From Lactifluus volemus (lineage: Eukaryota; Basidiomycota; Agaricomycetes; Russulales; Russulaceae), in the NCBI GenBank assembly GCA_022376515.1, contig WTXI01000212.1, forward strand, positions 1 to 63,355: DNA of 63,355 nt, read 5' to 3'. How positions within the stretch are numbered: the stretch's first letter is position 1; each line of letters begins with the position of its first letter. The notes beneath the pieces were generated by a model. That model was not told the DNA's origin and did not search any database. It saw only the letters and a program-made list of their open reading frames with translations. Shown here piece after piece: positions 52,691 to 63,355 of this stretch. A program made the translations under genes and the position numbers.

Positions 52691-53876
52691 ATGTCGAGAA
52701 GAGAGTCTACGCAGGCTTTTTCAGCACCCAACGCGAACGCCGCGAGCGCATACCCAAGCGATGAGACGGCGACAAGACCATTTTAGAATCAGCATCAGAA
52801 TTCAAAGTATACAAGCCTCCAGTGATCGGGTTACCCCAAGGTACGTAATCCTTGGGGACGTGTGTGTGTGTGTGCCCATCGCAGCTCACTGGCAAACCCA
52901 ATTCAATAACGGTGATAGAAGAACTACCAGATGATACTTCATGCCCACGATCTCCGATCTCAAAGAGAGACAGCAACAACTTCACCAGCGAGCGGTAGCT
53001 CTGAATAATGCGCCGTTCAGACGCGCGCGCAGCGCGAGCAACAGAACAAGGGCCAAGCGAGATCGTTGGCCAAACGTGAGTTTTTATTTTTTTATTTGGT
53101 TTCTTTTTTATGTTTTTGACTCACGAGTAAGGGGGTGGCTCCGGGTTGTAAATGTATATGTTTAGACGACGATCCGAGTACGCTTCCCCGACCGCACGCA
53201 GCTTGAAAAGACGTTCCCATCCGATAACAAGATTCGTGCCGTGTACGCCTTTGTGCGGGAATTACTGCGGGAAGACGTCAAGCCGATCAAGTTCATCTTG
53301 TGTGCGTCATCTTTTCCTCTCCCCCCACATCTATTAAATTAGTGGTTTGTGCACTCGTGGGTGGCTCGTGGTTCACACATTATTACATATACACAGCTTC
53401 CAACCCTCCACTACGCGATCTGAAAGTGTCCGATCCTACCGTGCGCGATCTTACTCTCGCCGAGCTGGGTCTTGCCCCTTCCTCGGTTCTCCACCTCCGA
53501 TTTGTCGATGACTCGCTAAACGGTGCGGTTATTTTTACCACTCACAAACTCGTACTTTTTTTTTTTTTACGAACGGTTCGAACTGATTCTCTCGTGTAAT
53601 TTCTTTAAACCAAATACCAGGTTCAGATTCGCATGCGCCACTCGCATCTGCGATCCTGGAACACGCCATCGATCTCCCTGCGCCTGCAAGCGTCGATGGA
53701 AATCAGAAAAGGAAGGAAACATCTTCTGCTGTAACAGCGTCTGGTCCGTCCAGCACGGTCAAGGACCCAACTGGGGCTGAGGTCAAGGTTCCCAAATGGC
53801 TAAAGCTGGGTTCGAGTGCGTTCCTACCGTCTCTTCGCCCTTGTCTAGTTGGTAACTTTCTTGTTCAGAGAAGTGA
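52691..53876 (+). CDS. UBX-domain protein, ASPSCR1/Ubx4-like (frame-broken)
   Basis: A UBX cofactor of the Cdc48/p97 ATPase. The C-terminal UBX domain is clear over three exons: TTIRVRFPDRTQLEKTFPSD, IRAVYAFVRELLREDVKPIK, then LRDLKVSDPTVRDLTLAELG and VLHLRF; the tail ends KVPKWLKLGS with the stop near 53876. Upstream, ILESASEFKVYKPPVIGLPQ (near 52780-52850), KPNSITVIEELPDD (near 52910) and MPTISDLKERQQQLHQRAVA (52941) are recognisable family blocks. However, each lies in a different frame, with no splice site that reconciles them. It is either a pseudogene or a run of sequence errors. The start at 52691 (MSRRESTQAF) is tentative. Confidence 0.72.
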
Positions 53877-54052
53877 TTTACACCCAATTGGCATTTATTA
53901 AATCCATTTTTAGCGTCTCGCAGTTCGTTATAGTGCTGTAGTCCCCCTGTACTCGGGATCTGATACGTGCCACATCATAGATACATCCCCAAAGTCGACA
54001 TCTGTTATCTTTACCGCGTTTACATGTATTTCTATCCCCGCTTCAGCCCAAA

Positions 54053-55735
54053 CTATGAATAGTAAAGGGGGAATTCAGGGTCGACGTCGCGCGACCACGC
54101 GCGCAGTCCACCAACCAGATCTTTGATGACGCAAGCGGTGTTAGGCTGCGCGTCCCTCAGGGCTTCTGCCGCGATCTGGGAGTCGTTCCCGAGACGGCAC
54201 ACTACGTACGTTTCGAACTCTAACGACAGATAGTCCACCGGATTGGCGACAATGTCGTGAAGTGGAACATCTGTGGGATGGGGACATGACTAAGTGTGAA
54301 CCTGCCAGCGCACCATGACTCGAAAGAAAAGATGGCCATACGGATAGATGAAGGCAGATGACAGATCTCAAACTCTGTTTTGGGTCGGACGTCCAGGATT
54401 CTAATCGGTTTCGACTTGATGGTGTCCCTGAGCTCCTGCGTATCACGAGGAAGGAAAGAAAAAAAAAAAAGTCCCATCAACAATGCTATCTTTGATAACA
54501 GAGTTTGTCGGCAGATAGAGAGAGAAGGTGTCCCACGTTGGCGGTTATCCTCCATTCGGGATGCCCAGACTTTAGACCCAGAGTTACCCAGTCTGGTCTG
54601 GCTCCTCCACAGAACTGCACATAGTCGGTATCTTCGATCTTCCCCACCCTCTGCCCTTCGACACCACAAGCTGAACAAGTGGTGCGCCTCTTTCGGAGCT
54701 TGATACTTCTGAACGGGGGCATACCAAGCGCAGAGTAGACCAATAAGGACGGTTGCCCATCTGTCGTCAACAAGACCCCGCGGATTCGATTTGCTAAAAT
54801 AAAAAAATAAACAATGAAACAAGACTTGCCGTGCAACCCCACGATTATCCTAATCGCCTCGAGCGCTTGTAGACTCCCGATAACCCCGGTGACGGCGCCA
54901 AGGATGCCAGTTTCCTCACACGTGAGGGCTGCTTCCCGAGACGGGGTTTGGGGAACAAGCAGCGATAGCAAGGGCCCTGCTGACCCAAGTTGTACGTACA
55001 AAGTTGGCCATCGAATCGCTGCGCGGCGCCGCTCACGAGCGGCTTCCCCAGTAGGACGGCAGTGTCAGAGAGCAGGTACCGGCTCGCCGGGTTGTCGGTG
55101 CAGTCCAAGATCACGTCGTATGATCCTAGGAGCGAGCGGGCGTTTGTGGGGGCGAGTGCGCCCGTGATGGCCTCCACCTGGAGGCGCGAGTTGATCCTGT
55201 TGGGGATTGATACAGGGACCGTTAGAAAAAACACGCGTGAGAACGAGAAAAGGGCAAGGGAAAGGAGAGTAGTAAAAAAATTAAAAAAAAAAAGGACGAG
55301 TACAGAACTGTTTGAGGGCAAAGGCTGCAGACTCTGCTTTGGGCTTTCCTAGCCTCGATTCGGTGTGGAGTGTCTGGCGCTGAAGGTTCGATAGTTCAAC
55401 GACGTCGTGATCGATGATCCCAATTCGACCTGTGCGTGTTCATCGCGAGATATAGTAAGGGGATGATGATTGCAAACGTAGACTTGCCGACACCTGCACA
55501 GGCGAGATATTGCAGAGCTGGGCAGCCAAGTCCCCCAGCACCGACAACGACTACAGCGGCCTGTTGTAGTTTTACTTGACCTGGGCAGGGTGTTCATCCA
55601 CTCTCTAGTAGATACAATACATGTTGACGTGCCTGGTAACCCGATGCCGTCTAGAATCATTTGGCGGCCATAACGTTTATAGTCGTCTAGAGGAAGGCCG
55701 CTCGCGGTCATGACGTGAGTGGTGTGTGTGGTCAC
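54053..55735 (-). CDS. UBA4: Uba4/MOCS3: adenylyltransferase-sulfurtransferase (one frameshift)
   Basis: E1-like enzyme that activates Urm1 for tRNA thiolation and, in many organisms, molybdopterin synthase. The ThiF-like domain shows [79 protein letters not shown] and [11 protein letters not shown], then [20 protein letters not shown]. The C-terminal rhodanese domain has [18 protein letters not shown] and the active-site Cys in [17 protein letters not shown]. One base is missing in a C run (minus strand, 54943-54946) between FPKP and PSREAALT. Three introns use GC donors (55632-55581, 55487-55430, 54829-54794). The last is 36 nt and in frame, so it could also be retained. The start could be 55735 or the in-frame ATG at 55711. 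Confidence 0.87.
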
Positions 55736-55821
55736 GCTCGAAACAGAGAGAGAGGCGCGTCTTTGGTCGCGACATCTGTACCACTCACTCTACTCAATAC
55801 CTCGACAACAATCACGCAATC

Positions 55822-56802
55822 ATGAGCTCAAGCGGTGCATTAACTGGTACCGTATCCGTCGATACCCCAGTCGTCACCGCCGAAGGTGGTTTTCTCGTTC
55901 ACACAAGTTGCGTATACATTCTTCACCCCTCTAAAACAGAAAAAAATAAATAAATTCAATCTTTGCCAAATTCCCAGTCAAGAGACCACCACCGTTCCCG
56001 TGGCCTGACATTGGTCACCTCGCCAAATGGTCCGTTTCCTCGTTCAAATTTGGTTTTGGACCCGAGTGCTTGCAGGACAAGGATCCAGACACCTTCTGGC
56101 AGTTGAGCTATATCTATCTATACAATATATAACCATGAATACGATTTCTACTTTTTTTATTTTTAAATTTAGCTCGGATGGTCCTCAACCGCACTTTATA
56201 ACCGTTGAATTTCCAAGAAAGATGGCCGTTCAGGTATGTCGCCCAACCCTTTTTGTACACAAGCAGAGATGATGACCACATAAAACGTCCCCCCTTTTTT
56301 TCAGAAACTTAGCATCTTTCTAAGCTACCGACTCGACGATTCTTACACGCCCGCTGCGCTCTCAGTGCGTGCAGGTACGAGCCCAGGGGACTTGCAAGAA
56401 GTTCGCGCGGTGACGCTCGATCGACCGGACGGGTGGATCACCTTTGATGTCTCTGCAGAACCTTCCGACGATGGTGAAGGCTTGTCCGTCTCTCTCTCTT
56501 TTTCTTTTTTTCCCAGTTCCACAGAAACAGGGGTTTTTATTTTATTTTTGCCAGTAAACCGATACACGCTTATATCCTTCAAGTCATCGTCCTCGCCAAT
56601 CATATGAACGGCAAAGACACGCACGTTCGCGGTATGCGGATATTGGGTCCCACAGAGTGAGAGTGCCAAAAAAAATAATAAAGAAAGTTGTATGGATAGG
56701 CCATGACTGACCTTGACGTTTTGTTTTAGGGACCAAGCATCGTGGGACGACCCCTTCCCGTTCGTCAATCCACAGTTCAAAATGTACGAACACATCCGGT
56801 AG
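55822..56802 (+). CDS. APC10: Anaphase-promoting complex subunit Apc10/Doc1
   Basis: Substrate co-receptor of the APC/C ubiquitin ligase. The DOC domain is complete over about six exons: DIGHLAKWSVSSFKFGFG, CLQDKDPDTFWQ, SDGPQPHFITVEFPRKMAVQ, KLSIFLSYRLDDSYTPAALS, RAGTSPGDLQEVRAVTL, DGWITFDVSAEPSDDGEGF, then KPIHAYILQVIVLANHMNGK and THVRGMRILGP. The last exon ends FVNPQFKMYEHIR-stop; the C-terminal Ile-Arg is the tail known to dock on TPR subunits such as Cdc27. All junctions can be kept in frame. The donor GTCCGT near 56486 is weak. Divergent from UBA4, with about 90-110 bp between start codons. Confidence 0.92.
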
Positions 56803-57309
56803 CCCCGTGGTATCTTCTCCGCCTACCCATCGGGTTTTCTTATCCATGATTCATATCAGTGTATCACCTACTGTATTTCACAATTCACAATTCTAGTTTC
56901 GGGTTTTGAAGTATCTGTGATAACATCCGGTTTGAAATTCACTTCATATCCACCATCATCTCATCAGTGCCAAGCTGTGAACTCTTTCGGTGTGTGATCA
57001 AAAAGTCACTTGGTTTTGGTAAATAGACCAAACAAGGAGAGGATACCGCCGCCGTGTTTTTAAAAAAAAAGGTAGTAGTACCTTCCGCAAAAAATCCTAA
57101 ATCCCAATCGAGTGATTACAAACCGGAATTACAGTAAACAATTTTCTGTGTGTAATACAAGCACCCAAAACAATGAGGTAGAGAGAGAAACGAAAAGAAC
57201 GCTACATTGTCCAGTGCGCTCACATATATACGTATGTTGTATAGCACAAACACACATACATACATATATACACGCACGTTTGGGTGAAGAATCCCGTCAT
57301 TAAAGGAAG
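56803..57309. other. Tail-to-tail intergenic region
   Basis: 3' UTRs of APC10 and the DDT/PHD gene. AT-rich, with CACACATACATACATATATACACGCA-type alternating purine/pyrimidine sequence near 57240-57275. No gene is seen. Confidence 0.55.
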
Positions 57310-60300
57310 CTAGGGTGCCATTGTTCTATGTTGTTGCTGTTGTTGTTGTGGAGGAGGATGGGCCTGCGACGACTGCGAACTTTGCGAATGGTACGAAGAT
57401 ACGCCCAGATTACCACCGACCGGGACGGGCCCCACGTAGGGGTTTCCTCGCCACGGCTGCGAAGGCGAATGCAACTGTGACTGCGACGTCGACGTCGCGC
57501 CCGTGACCGGATTCCCGTTCCTTTGTGGCGTCGTGGCAGCAGCGGTAGCGTACGGGTCAGACCCAGATAACATCAAAGAGCGCTCGGCGCCCGAGTTGTA
57601 CAATGACGATGACGATTGCGCCGCCGTCGACGCTGCCGACGCGTAGTTGGTCTGCACGCGCGGAGACCAAGTCGCGCGCCTGACGGTGCGGGAGATGCAG
57701 GTGCCGAAGGCCAGTTGGCGTTGTTACCATTCGGATACGGATGAGGAGGATACTTTTTTTTCGGATTTCGGGGTATGTCAAAGTTAGCCTAACCATTCGA
57801 GCATTCTGCAACTCGTGCAGTAATTATTTATGCACATACCTGAGAAGTCTGTTGGTGGTGATGGTGATACTGCGCCAGCTTCGGGGTGTTGTTATAATGC
57901 GGTTGTGAGTACGTAGTAGTCGGCATCTGCTGCTGTTGAGGCGTATGGGTGCCGATCGAAAATCCGCGCTGTTGAGGCTGGTAATGCGTGAACGTTATAG
58001 CCGAGTGATGCTGCTGCTGTTGCTGGTCACGATACAACGACGGTCGACTGTGATGAGGAGGAGGGGTGTAATTCGAAGGTACCTGTCCAACGTAGCCACG
58101 GTACGGACTCGGTGTTCGACCGCCGGCGGCATCAAATGACGATGATGACGATGTCCTCGGTAAGAGGACAGAACCATTGGCCAATTGATCTGCTTGCCCT
58201 TTCCATTCACATTCATGGTGAGGCCGCGTTGACAAGTGCGGCATACAAACTCTTCCGCGTCCCAATCACGTTTCGGCCGTCCCGCATTGCGATCCGCCAG
58301 ATCGTGACAGGCAATGTGCTGCCATTTTGAACACTTGCCACACACAACAAGGTGAGCCATCATCCTGCAAAAAATCAAGCAAGTGCATGAGTCAACCGCC
58401 AACTGCCTTTTTTCGTGGTATATATTGTAATTACCTTGTTGACACCCGCTCGATGACAGATCTCGCAATCCAACACCCAGTCTTCACCCACGGGCGTCCG
58501 CGAGCCACTCGGCGTAGCGCCAGCCGAAGAAGAATTGGCCTGCGTGACCGCTTTTGTTCTTGGCCGTCCAGGCTTGGCTTTGGGAGCTTTAGGAGGAAAA
58601 GAGAGGAGGATCATCTCCAATGATGTCGACCGCCTTTGTTCTTTAAAAAAAATCAATGGTGAACCAGTTGCAAGCTTTTAGAGAAGAATAGATCCACACT
58701 CACCCTTCTTCCACGTCTGATTCCTGAGCCTTGCGCTCCTTTCCTCCCTATCAAGCCGTCTCTTCTCACGAGCCGCCTCTCTCTTCAACCGTTCCTCCTC
58801 TTCCCTTTTCTGTCTCGCCTCCAACCTCCGCACGCGACCCAACTTTTCCTCTTCTTCCGCCTTCCTAATCGCCGCCAGCCGCGCTTCCTCTTTTTCGCTC
58901 TCTTTCATCGCCAGACGCGAAGAGCGTTTGCGTTGCGAGACCGCTTCATCCAACTGGCGTTTCCGTTGTATATCCTGTTTTTTTTTGTATGTTCATGAGA
59001 CACCTTGATAAATATAATCAAACTCACCCGGAGTTCCTCCGTGATCGCCGGCACTATTTCTGCGAAAGTAGCTTGTACAACGCTTTTTCAGAGTAGTGCG
59101 TGGCGCCCTCGAAGCGTTCACAAATATGTTCCCACTCGTACAAGGTGACACATATCTATCCACCAAAGATTATGATTCAGACCAACGCCTTAAAAAAGTG
59201 GGAAACACGCACCGTTTCCCATTCAACAAAATCGTCTGGTGGACGCCACGCCAGCTCAACCTCCTCTTCCTCTGGCTGAATCTCCTCTTCAAGATGCGGC
59301 GGTGCAAGCATCGAGTCGTCGTCAACGGTCAAAGTCTGACGCTTAGACGGCTGCTCGACTTTTTGCGGCTACCACCGCCACCGCTCCTTTTGGAAGCTTT
59401 CCTCGATTTTGCGGAGATCACCGTCGCAGGGGGCAAAATTCCGATAGCTCCGTCAACTCGCTGACCGCGTCGTCGTCAGTCTCCAGGCCCGTCTTTGCTC
59501 GATGAGCATCCGTGTCAGTGTCCTGCATTGCGTCGGCCTCCAGTTCGGGCTCTGGCTCCGTGGGACTACCGATGTCCGCTTCTGCCTCTCCGCCACCACC
59601 CTCTTCTAATCGTTCATTTCCAGAAGCGTCACGGTCCTCACTCGCTTCATTACTGTCCCTGAGCCACTCGTCTGGAATCTCTTGCCACTCGTCATCATGC
59701 TGCACTGCACCTCGCAGACGTGCGCTCATACGCGTGCCCATAGGGCGCAGTGGGCTACTTCTCCGAGACGGTGACGGTGACGCCACGCGCTTGCCTGAGC
59801 GTCGTGCCTCCAACGCTGCTTGCCGCTGCAATTCTGCAAGTTCTTTCGCTTGAGCGGTTAGCTTGGCACTGGCCTGCATCTTTGCAGCGCGAGGACCTCG
59901 ATTGGCTATGGGACCAAGTTCTTCAGCCGAAGACGGGGGACGACGGGGACGGGAGGGTGTGCGAGGGACGGAAGGGGGGATCCTAATAGTATTCTGACGC
60001 GCAGGCTTGCGCTTCTTGGGTGTTGGGGGCTCGTCCGACTCGTCGTCATCGAAAATAATGGGGCGTCTAGATTTTGGCTTTGTCGTGCACGCTTGCGTTT
60101 CAAGCTGCGCGGTGGTTTTGGGATGGCGCGCTGGATCCAGAGACGGTCGGCTGGGAGAAGGTGGTCATGTTTATATGGATAGACAACAACGCGCTGGATG
60201 CAACCTACGCCCAATGAGCCAATAGGCGTTTGTCTTGGAATCATAGCCAATGGGCTCAATTCGCTGTCAGACGGATTCTGTGAGCATGGGAGAGGACTAG

Positions 60301-61244
60301 AGTGGAACGCGTACGTGCCCACTGAGCGGTGTCATCGTCATCCTTCATAATTGACCTAAAACGGTTCACATTATGAAACTGCCATTCGGTCAAGAGATGT
60401 AGCGAGTCGAGTTTGGTGAGCATAGGGAGAGAAAGCCAGTCTTTGCTCTCCTCCTCGGGCTCTGAAAGGGTAGCCCCTTCAAACTCTTCTACTTTCATCT
60501 CGTCGAGTTTCATGTCTGTAGAGGACACTTCCGATTGACCGTGCATAAATTGATGGTCACCAATTGCGGCAGCACCAGCCAGACGCATACTATTCTCTGG
60601 GAAGGGATCGGAGGAAGGGCCAGGAGTAGACACCGACTCGGCCTTGGGTTCTTCATCGTCGGGAAGAGGTGAATCTGGTGCTGGAGTAGGGAGTTGGACG
60701 ACTGGTTCGGGCCCAATGGGGTTGAGATGGGGGTCGCGTTTCTTGTACTGTTTGCGCAGAGCTGTTTGCCAGTTCTCCAACCTGACGCGGCACTAAATCA
60801 GGGAGGGGTACGGGGTGGATAAAGGGGGGGGGACACGAGACGTACGAAAGCTTTCGGTCTTGAGTTGCGGTTACAAGCAAACGATGTAACACTCGATGGA
60901 TGACGATGGAAGTAGAGCGCGTCAAATCGTCTTCGATGTCCTAGGGCAGGGAGGATAAGTGTTGAGACAAGGATATGACACGACAAGGGGGGGGCAAGTC
61001 ACGAAGACGGACGCGATTTAAGAAAAAAGAGAAGGAGAAAGAGGCGTACGGTAAGAGAAACATCGGGCATGGCAAAGAGATTTGCAAAGGTGTAAAAGAA
61101 TTGGGAAAAGGCGGCCCATTTCCACTGTCGTCTGAGCAAGGAAATGTCTGGGAGAAATGGGTCGTCTTGTTGCTGTATGTGGGTGGCATCGGTGAGGGGA
61201 GTGGAGGCGGCGGGAGTAGCCAGGGCGGCAGCGCGACGAGGCAT
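57310..61244 (-). CDS. DDT-domain and PHD-finger chromatin protein (RSF1/CECR2-like)
   Basis: Probable accessory subunit of an ISWI-type remodeller. From the N-terminus: PDISLLRRQWKWAAFSQFFY, FANLFAMPDVSL, DIEDDLTRSTSIVIHRVLHR, a typical DDT domain. WHIM-type motifs follow (LENWQTALRKQYKKRDPHLN, WLSLPMLTKLDSLHLLTEWQ, IEPIGYDSKTNAYWLIGPDR). Then come basic/acidic linkers, and a long Arg/Glu coiled coil (RLAMKESEKEEARLAAIRKA to REERSARLRN). A PHD finger is split by an intron (CEICHRAG ... VVCGKCSKWQHIACHDLADR ... EEFVCRTCQRG). A Gln/Ser/Pro-rich tail contains QQQQQQH. One intron (60318-60264) has a GC donor. The frame changes after the PHD finger and again near 57700 without convincing splice sites, so the C-terminal 250 residues are uncertain. 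Confidence 0.8.
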
Positions 61245-61726
61245 TTTCGAGGGCTGACTGACTGGTACTTTTCAAGTTACTTGAGAGAATTCGAATTGTG
61301 TGTGTGTGTGTCTCCCCTTGAAATCAAGTGAGTAGGGCTGTCTATTAAAGTAAAAAGAAAAAAGATACAGTAAAAGGGGATGAAGGGACTTGTCCACTCT
61401 CACTCTCACTCGTATAAAGAATTACGCTCTTTGGCAGTCAACACCGCCCCCCCTCTCACCTCTATCGGCTATTCCCGATTTCCATTCTCCGACTCTTCCT
61501 CAGTCGTCCTTTCGCTGATTTGCTTAATTTCCTTTTCATCGGTGTCTGAGTTCTGTAGACATCTCGAATCAGTCCTCATCTTTAATCTGTTCTCACTTAC
61601 GTCCACCCACGCTCCTTCATTCCATCAAGTTCCTTCCGACACAAGGTTATCTTCATGTACGGCGATCTTTTGGTCGTCACGCTTCCACCACCTCTCAGCA
61701 CCGATTCTTACAATCAAAATACATGC
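61245..61726. other. Upstream region of the DDT/PHD gene
   Basis: 482 bp between two minus-strand genes. It has a TGTGTGTGTGTG run (61300) and CTCACTCTCACTC-type repeats (61395). No gene is seen. Confidence 0.5.
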
Positions 61727-62280
61727 TTACTTTTTAGTCCCAGACAACGCCTCTGTAATCATCTTGATTCGATCTTCACCCCTTTCTTCTCTTTCCTCCT
61801 CTTCTTCTAGACAGCCCATCTCATTGTATTGATATAGACCCACGAGATTGGGTGCCTTTTTCACATCCAGCCCCACCAAGTACTCTCTTTTGATAATCTC
61901 CACCACAGAGATTAGACGTGGAATGGTAGAAGTTGCTGACGAGAGTCCTCTCTTCGTGTCATCCTTCAACGTATCGGGAGGTGCATCCTGAGGCTCGTCG
62001 TTATCACCGCAGCCGTTTCTGTCCTTTTATCTTCCTTAGACTTGCCCTTGGGGAGCGTATGTAATACCAACGCCTTCTCCTCGTTCTCCTGAACGCCACA
62101 ATAAAAAAAATGTTTTAATCATGAATCGATGGAAATCTTTACATACCTCAAAAATTTGAGAGCGAATCGCACCCATGCTTGTATCTTTCCACCCTGAGTT
62201 ATGCGAACCTCGTGAGCTTCAAATTCGTATGGTGGTGACTTCACACCCATTTCCGACGCAATTGCTTCCGGTTCTGTCAT
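61727..62280 (-). CDS. Alba-domain nucleic-acid-binding protein (one frameshift)
   Basis: MTEPEAIASEMGVKSPP leads into YEFEAHEVRITQGGKIQAWV and RFALKFL. After an intron come ENEEKALVLHTLPKGKSKED and, later, PRLISVVEIIKREYLVGLD and GLYQYNEMGCLEE. This pattern (a basic beta strand, KIQAWVRFALKFL helix, ALVLHTLP strand, IISVVEIIKR helix) fits the Alba fold found in RNase P/MRP subunits such as Pop6/Rpp25. The two halves are one frame apart: an A run on the minus strand (62025-62028) appears one base short between KSKEDK and DRNGCGDNDEP. The start could lie further upstream, because ORF continues to MQLTIHTHTD. Confidence 0.7.
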
Positions 62281-63355
62281 GGCCTTGGGATCTTGGAGGT
62301 CGGTATGAGTATGGATAGTTAGTTGCAAGGGTTACTTGTCGCGGTGACCCTCACCGTCCATAAAGCCAAAAGACGCGACGCGTCAAAACGCCACATTGCA
62401 AATCGTGATCTGCACACCCGCCTCTTCACAAATAGAACCCCATCCGTAAACCCATGTTTTAACCTCTTCCACCACTCTCACCACTTCCTCTCCTCGAAGC
62501 CACCAGCGCATCCACGAACACGCGTGACACCGCCCACTGCACGCGCACATCCGAGCGCGTCGCTCGATCAAACGCGATATAAATCTGGGGACAATCTCAT
62601 AATCGGAAATTCTCTCTTAAACTCCTGAGCTACGAGGCCGTCGTTGGGGAATATGTAACGCCGGTTAGGATGTCTATGACCACAATGACAGATCTTTCAC
62701 CGCCTTCCACTATACCAAACAAAAATATCGGCTATCCACCATGATTGCGCCGGTCCTGCCAATCGACAGATTCATGCCATAACATCATAGCCACCGAAAT
62801 GTAGTAACTCACAACTATGAAATCCAGAGGCGTCTGCTTTGAAGAGGCCACCTTTCCATCCCTGTAGAGTCGACGTCATCCGCAGACCCTCTCCTGCTGT
62901 GCAAGATGAACAACACGACAACAGTTCCGAGGAGTGTTTGTTACGCAGATTAGATCACGCGTACACATTCGCGAGCAGTCCAGCAACGTTCAGGGTCTCC
63001 TTCACTACATCCATGGATGGACTGGGAGAATTTTATTTGTCGTGACTGTATCTCAGTCGGATCAGTCGGATAACTACCACCCTTACTGGAACATATGATA
63101 CCCTTGTATTATGGCAATTCTATACATAGCACATTCAAAAGCGGTCTATGGCCCATAATAAATGGGCAGGGTCGCAAAAAGCTCAAAGAACGAGCGAGCG
63201 AGCACACAGCGGGCATCAAGCCCATAGCGAGCGGGCTCAGACATACCAATGGCGGGGACAACAGCGGAGAAACTGTGAGCAAAGGCCACCGAACCATTTA
63301 CCATCGGCTACCGCCCTTGTTGCCGTAGCCATTGTCGCGCCCATAATCCATAGTC
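62281..63355. other. Right end of the window, no gene recognised
   Basis: Upstream region of the Alba gene, followed by sequence with no conserved coding block on either strand. The ORFs of at most about 100 codons have no recognisable similarity. Confidence 0.45.

Noticed and set aside
54143..55400. UBA4 as two separate genes (an E1-like gene and a rhodanese gene)
   Set aside because: Both domains occur in the usual single-protein order with normal spacing, and the break between ORFs is explained by introns and one missing base.

Overview
The window is nuclear DNA of a filamentous basidiomycete, most likely an Agaricomycete. Genes are packed tightly on both strands, are split by many introns of about 45-60 nt with GT-AG or GC-AG ends, and encode typical fungal proteins (a fungal_trans regulator, Cwh43, AP-3 beta, Tim13, an APC10 ending in IR, a DDT/PHD protein). 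The palindromic AAGCTTGAGC repeats are faintly reminiscent of Rhizoctonia/Ceratobasidium genomes, but that is a weak impression. All exon models here were read by eye from splice signals and protein conservation.

Left part (1-14.5 kb): the 3' part of a fungal transcription factor, a 2.8-kb gene-free repeat-like stretch, a CobW/ZNG1-type GTPase (minus), a CWH43 GPI-lipid remodelling gene (plus), and the AP-3 beta-adaptin gene (minus).

Centre (14.5-30.9 kb): a layered accessory region. The ancestral order was AP-3 beta - COX12 - PRP18. A segment holding the 5' end of AP-3 beta plus COX12 was duplicated in tandem. The first copy then received a TA-flanked, pogo/Tc1-like DNA transposon (14586-24972) with 26-bp perfect terminal repeats, which carries a DDE transposase gene and a separate Ulp1-like (C48) protease gene. 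The matching position in the second copy is an empty site that fixes the insertion boundaries. A complete Ty1/copia retrotransposon (14633-20442, identical 141-bp LTRs, CCTCC target duplication, half-tRNA type primer site) later landed inside that DNA transposon. The second AP-3 copy is a pseudogene split by a different 3.3-kb terminal-repeat element (26186-29529), which has captured an intron-containing fragment of an M1 aminopeptidase gene.

Right part (30.3-63 kb): housekeeping genes in divergent and convergent pairs: COX12/PRP18, JJJ1/TIM13, a homeodomain regulator, U1-70K/COX10, a ZNF830-like protein, citrate synthase/TRM8, RRP41/NPT1, a UBX (ASPSCR1-like) gene, UBA4/APC10, a DDT-PHD chromatin protein and an Alba-domain protein. 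They fall into mitochondrial biogenesis (COX12, COX10, TIM13, CIT1), RNA processing (PRP18, U1-70K, RRP41, TRM8, UBA4 and possibly Alba/RNase P) and cell-cycle or chromatin functions. From about 51 kb rightward several conserved genes are each broken by single-base deletions, some in homopolymers, which looks more like assembly error than real gene loss.
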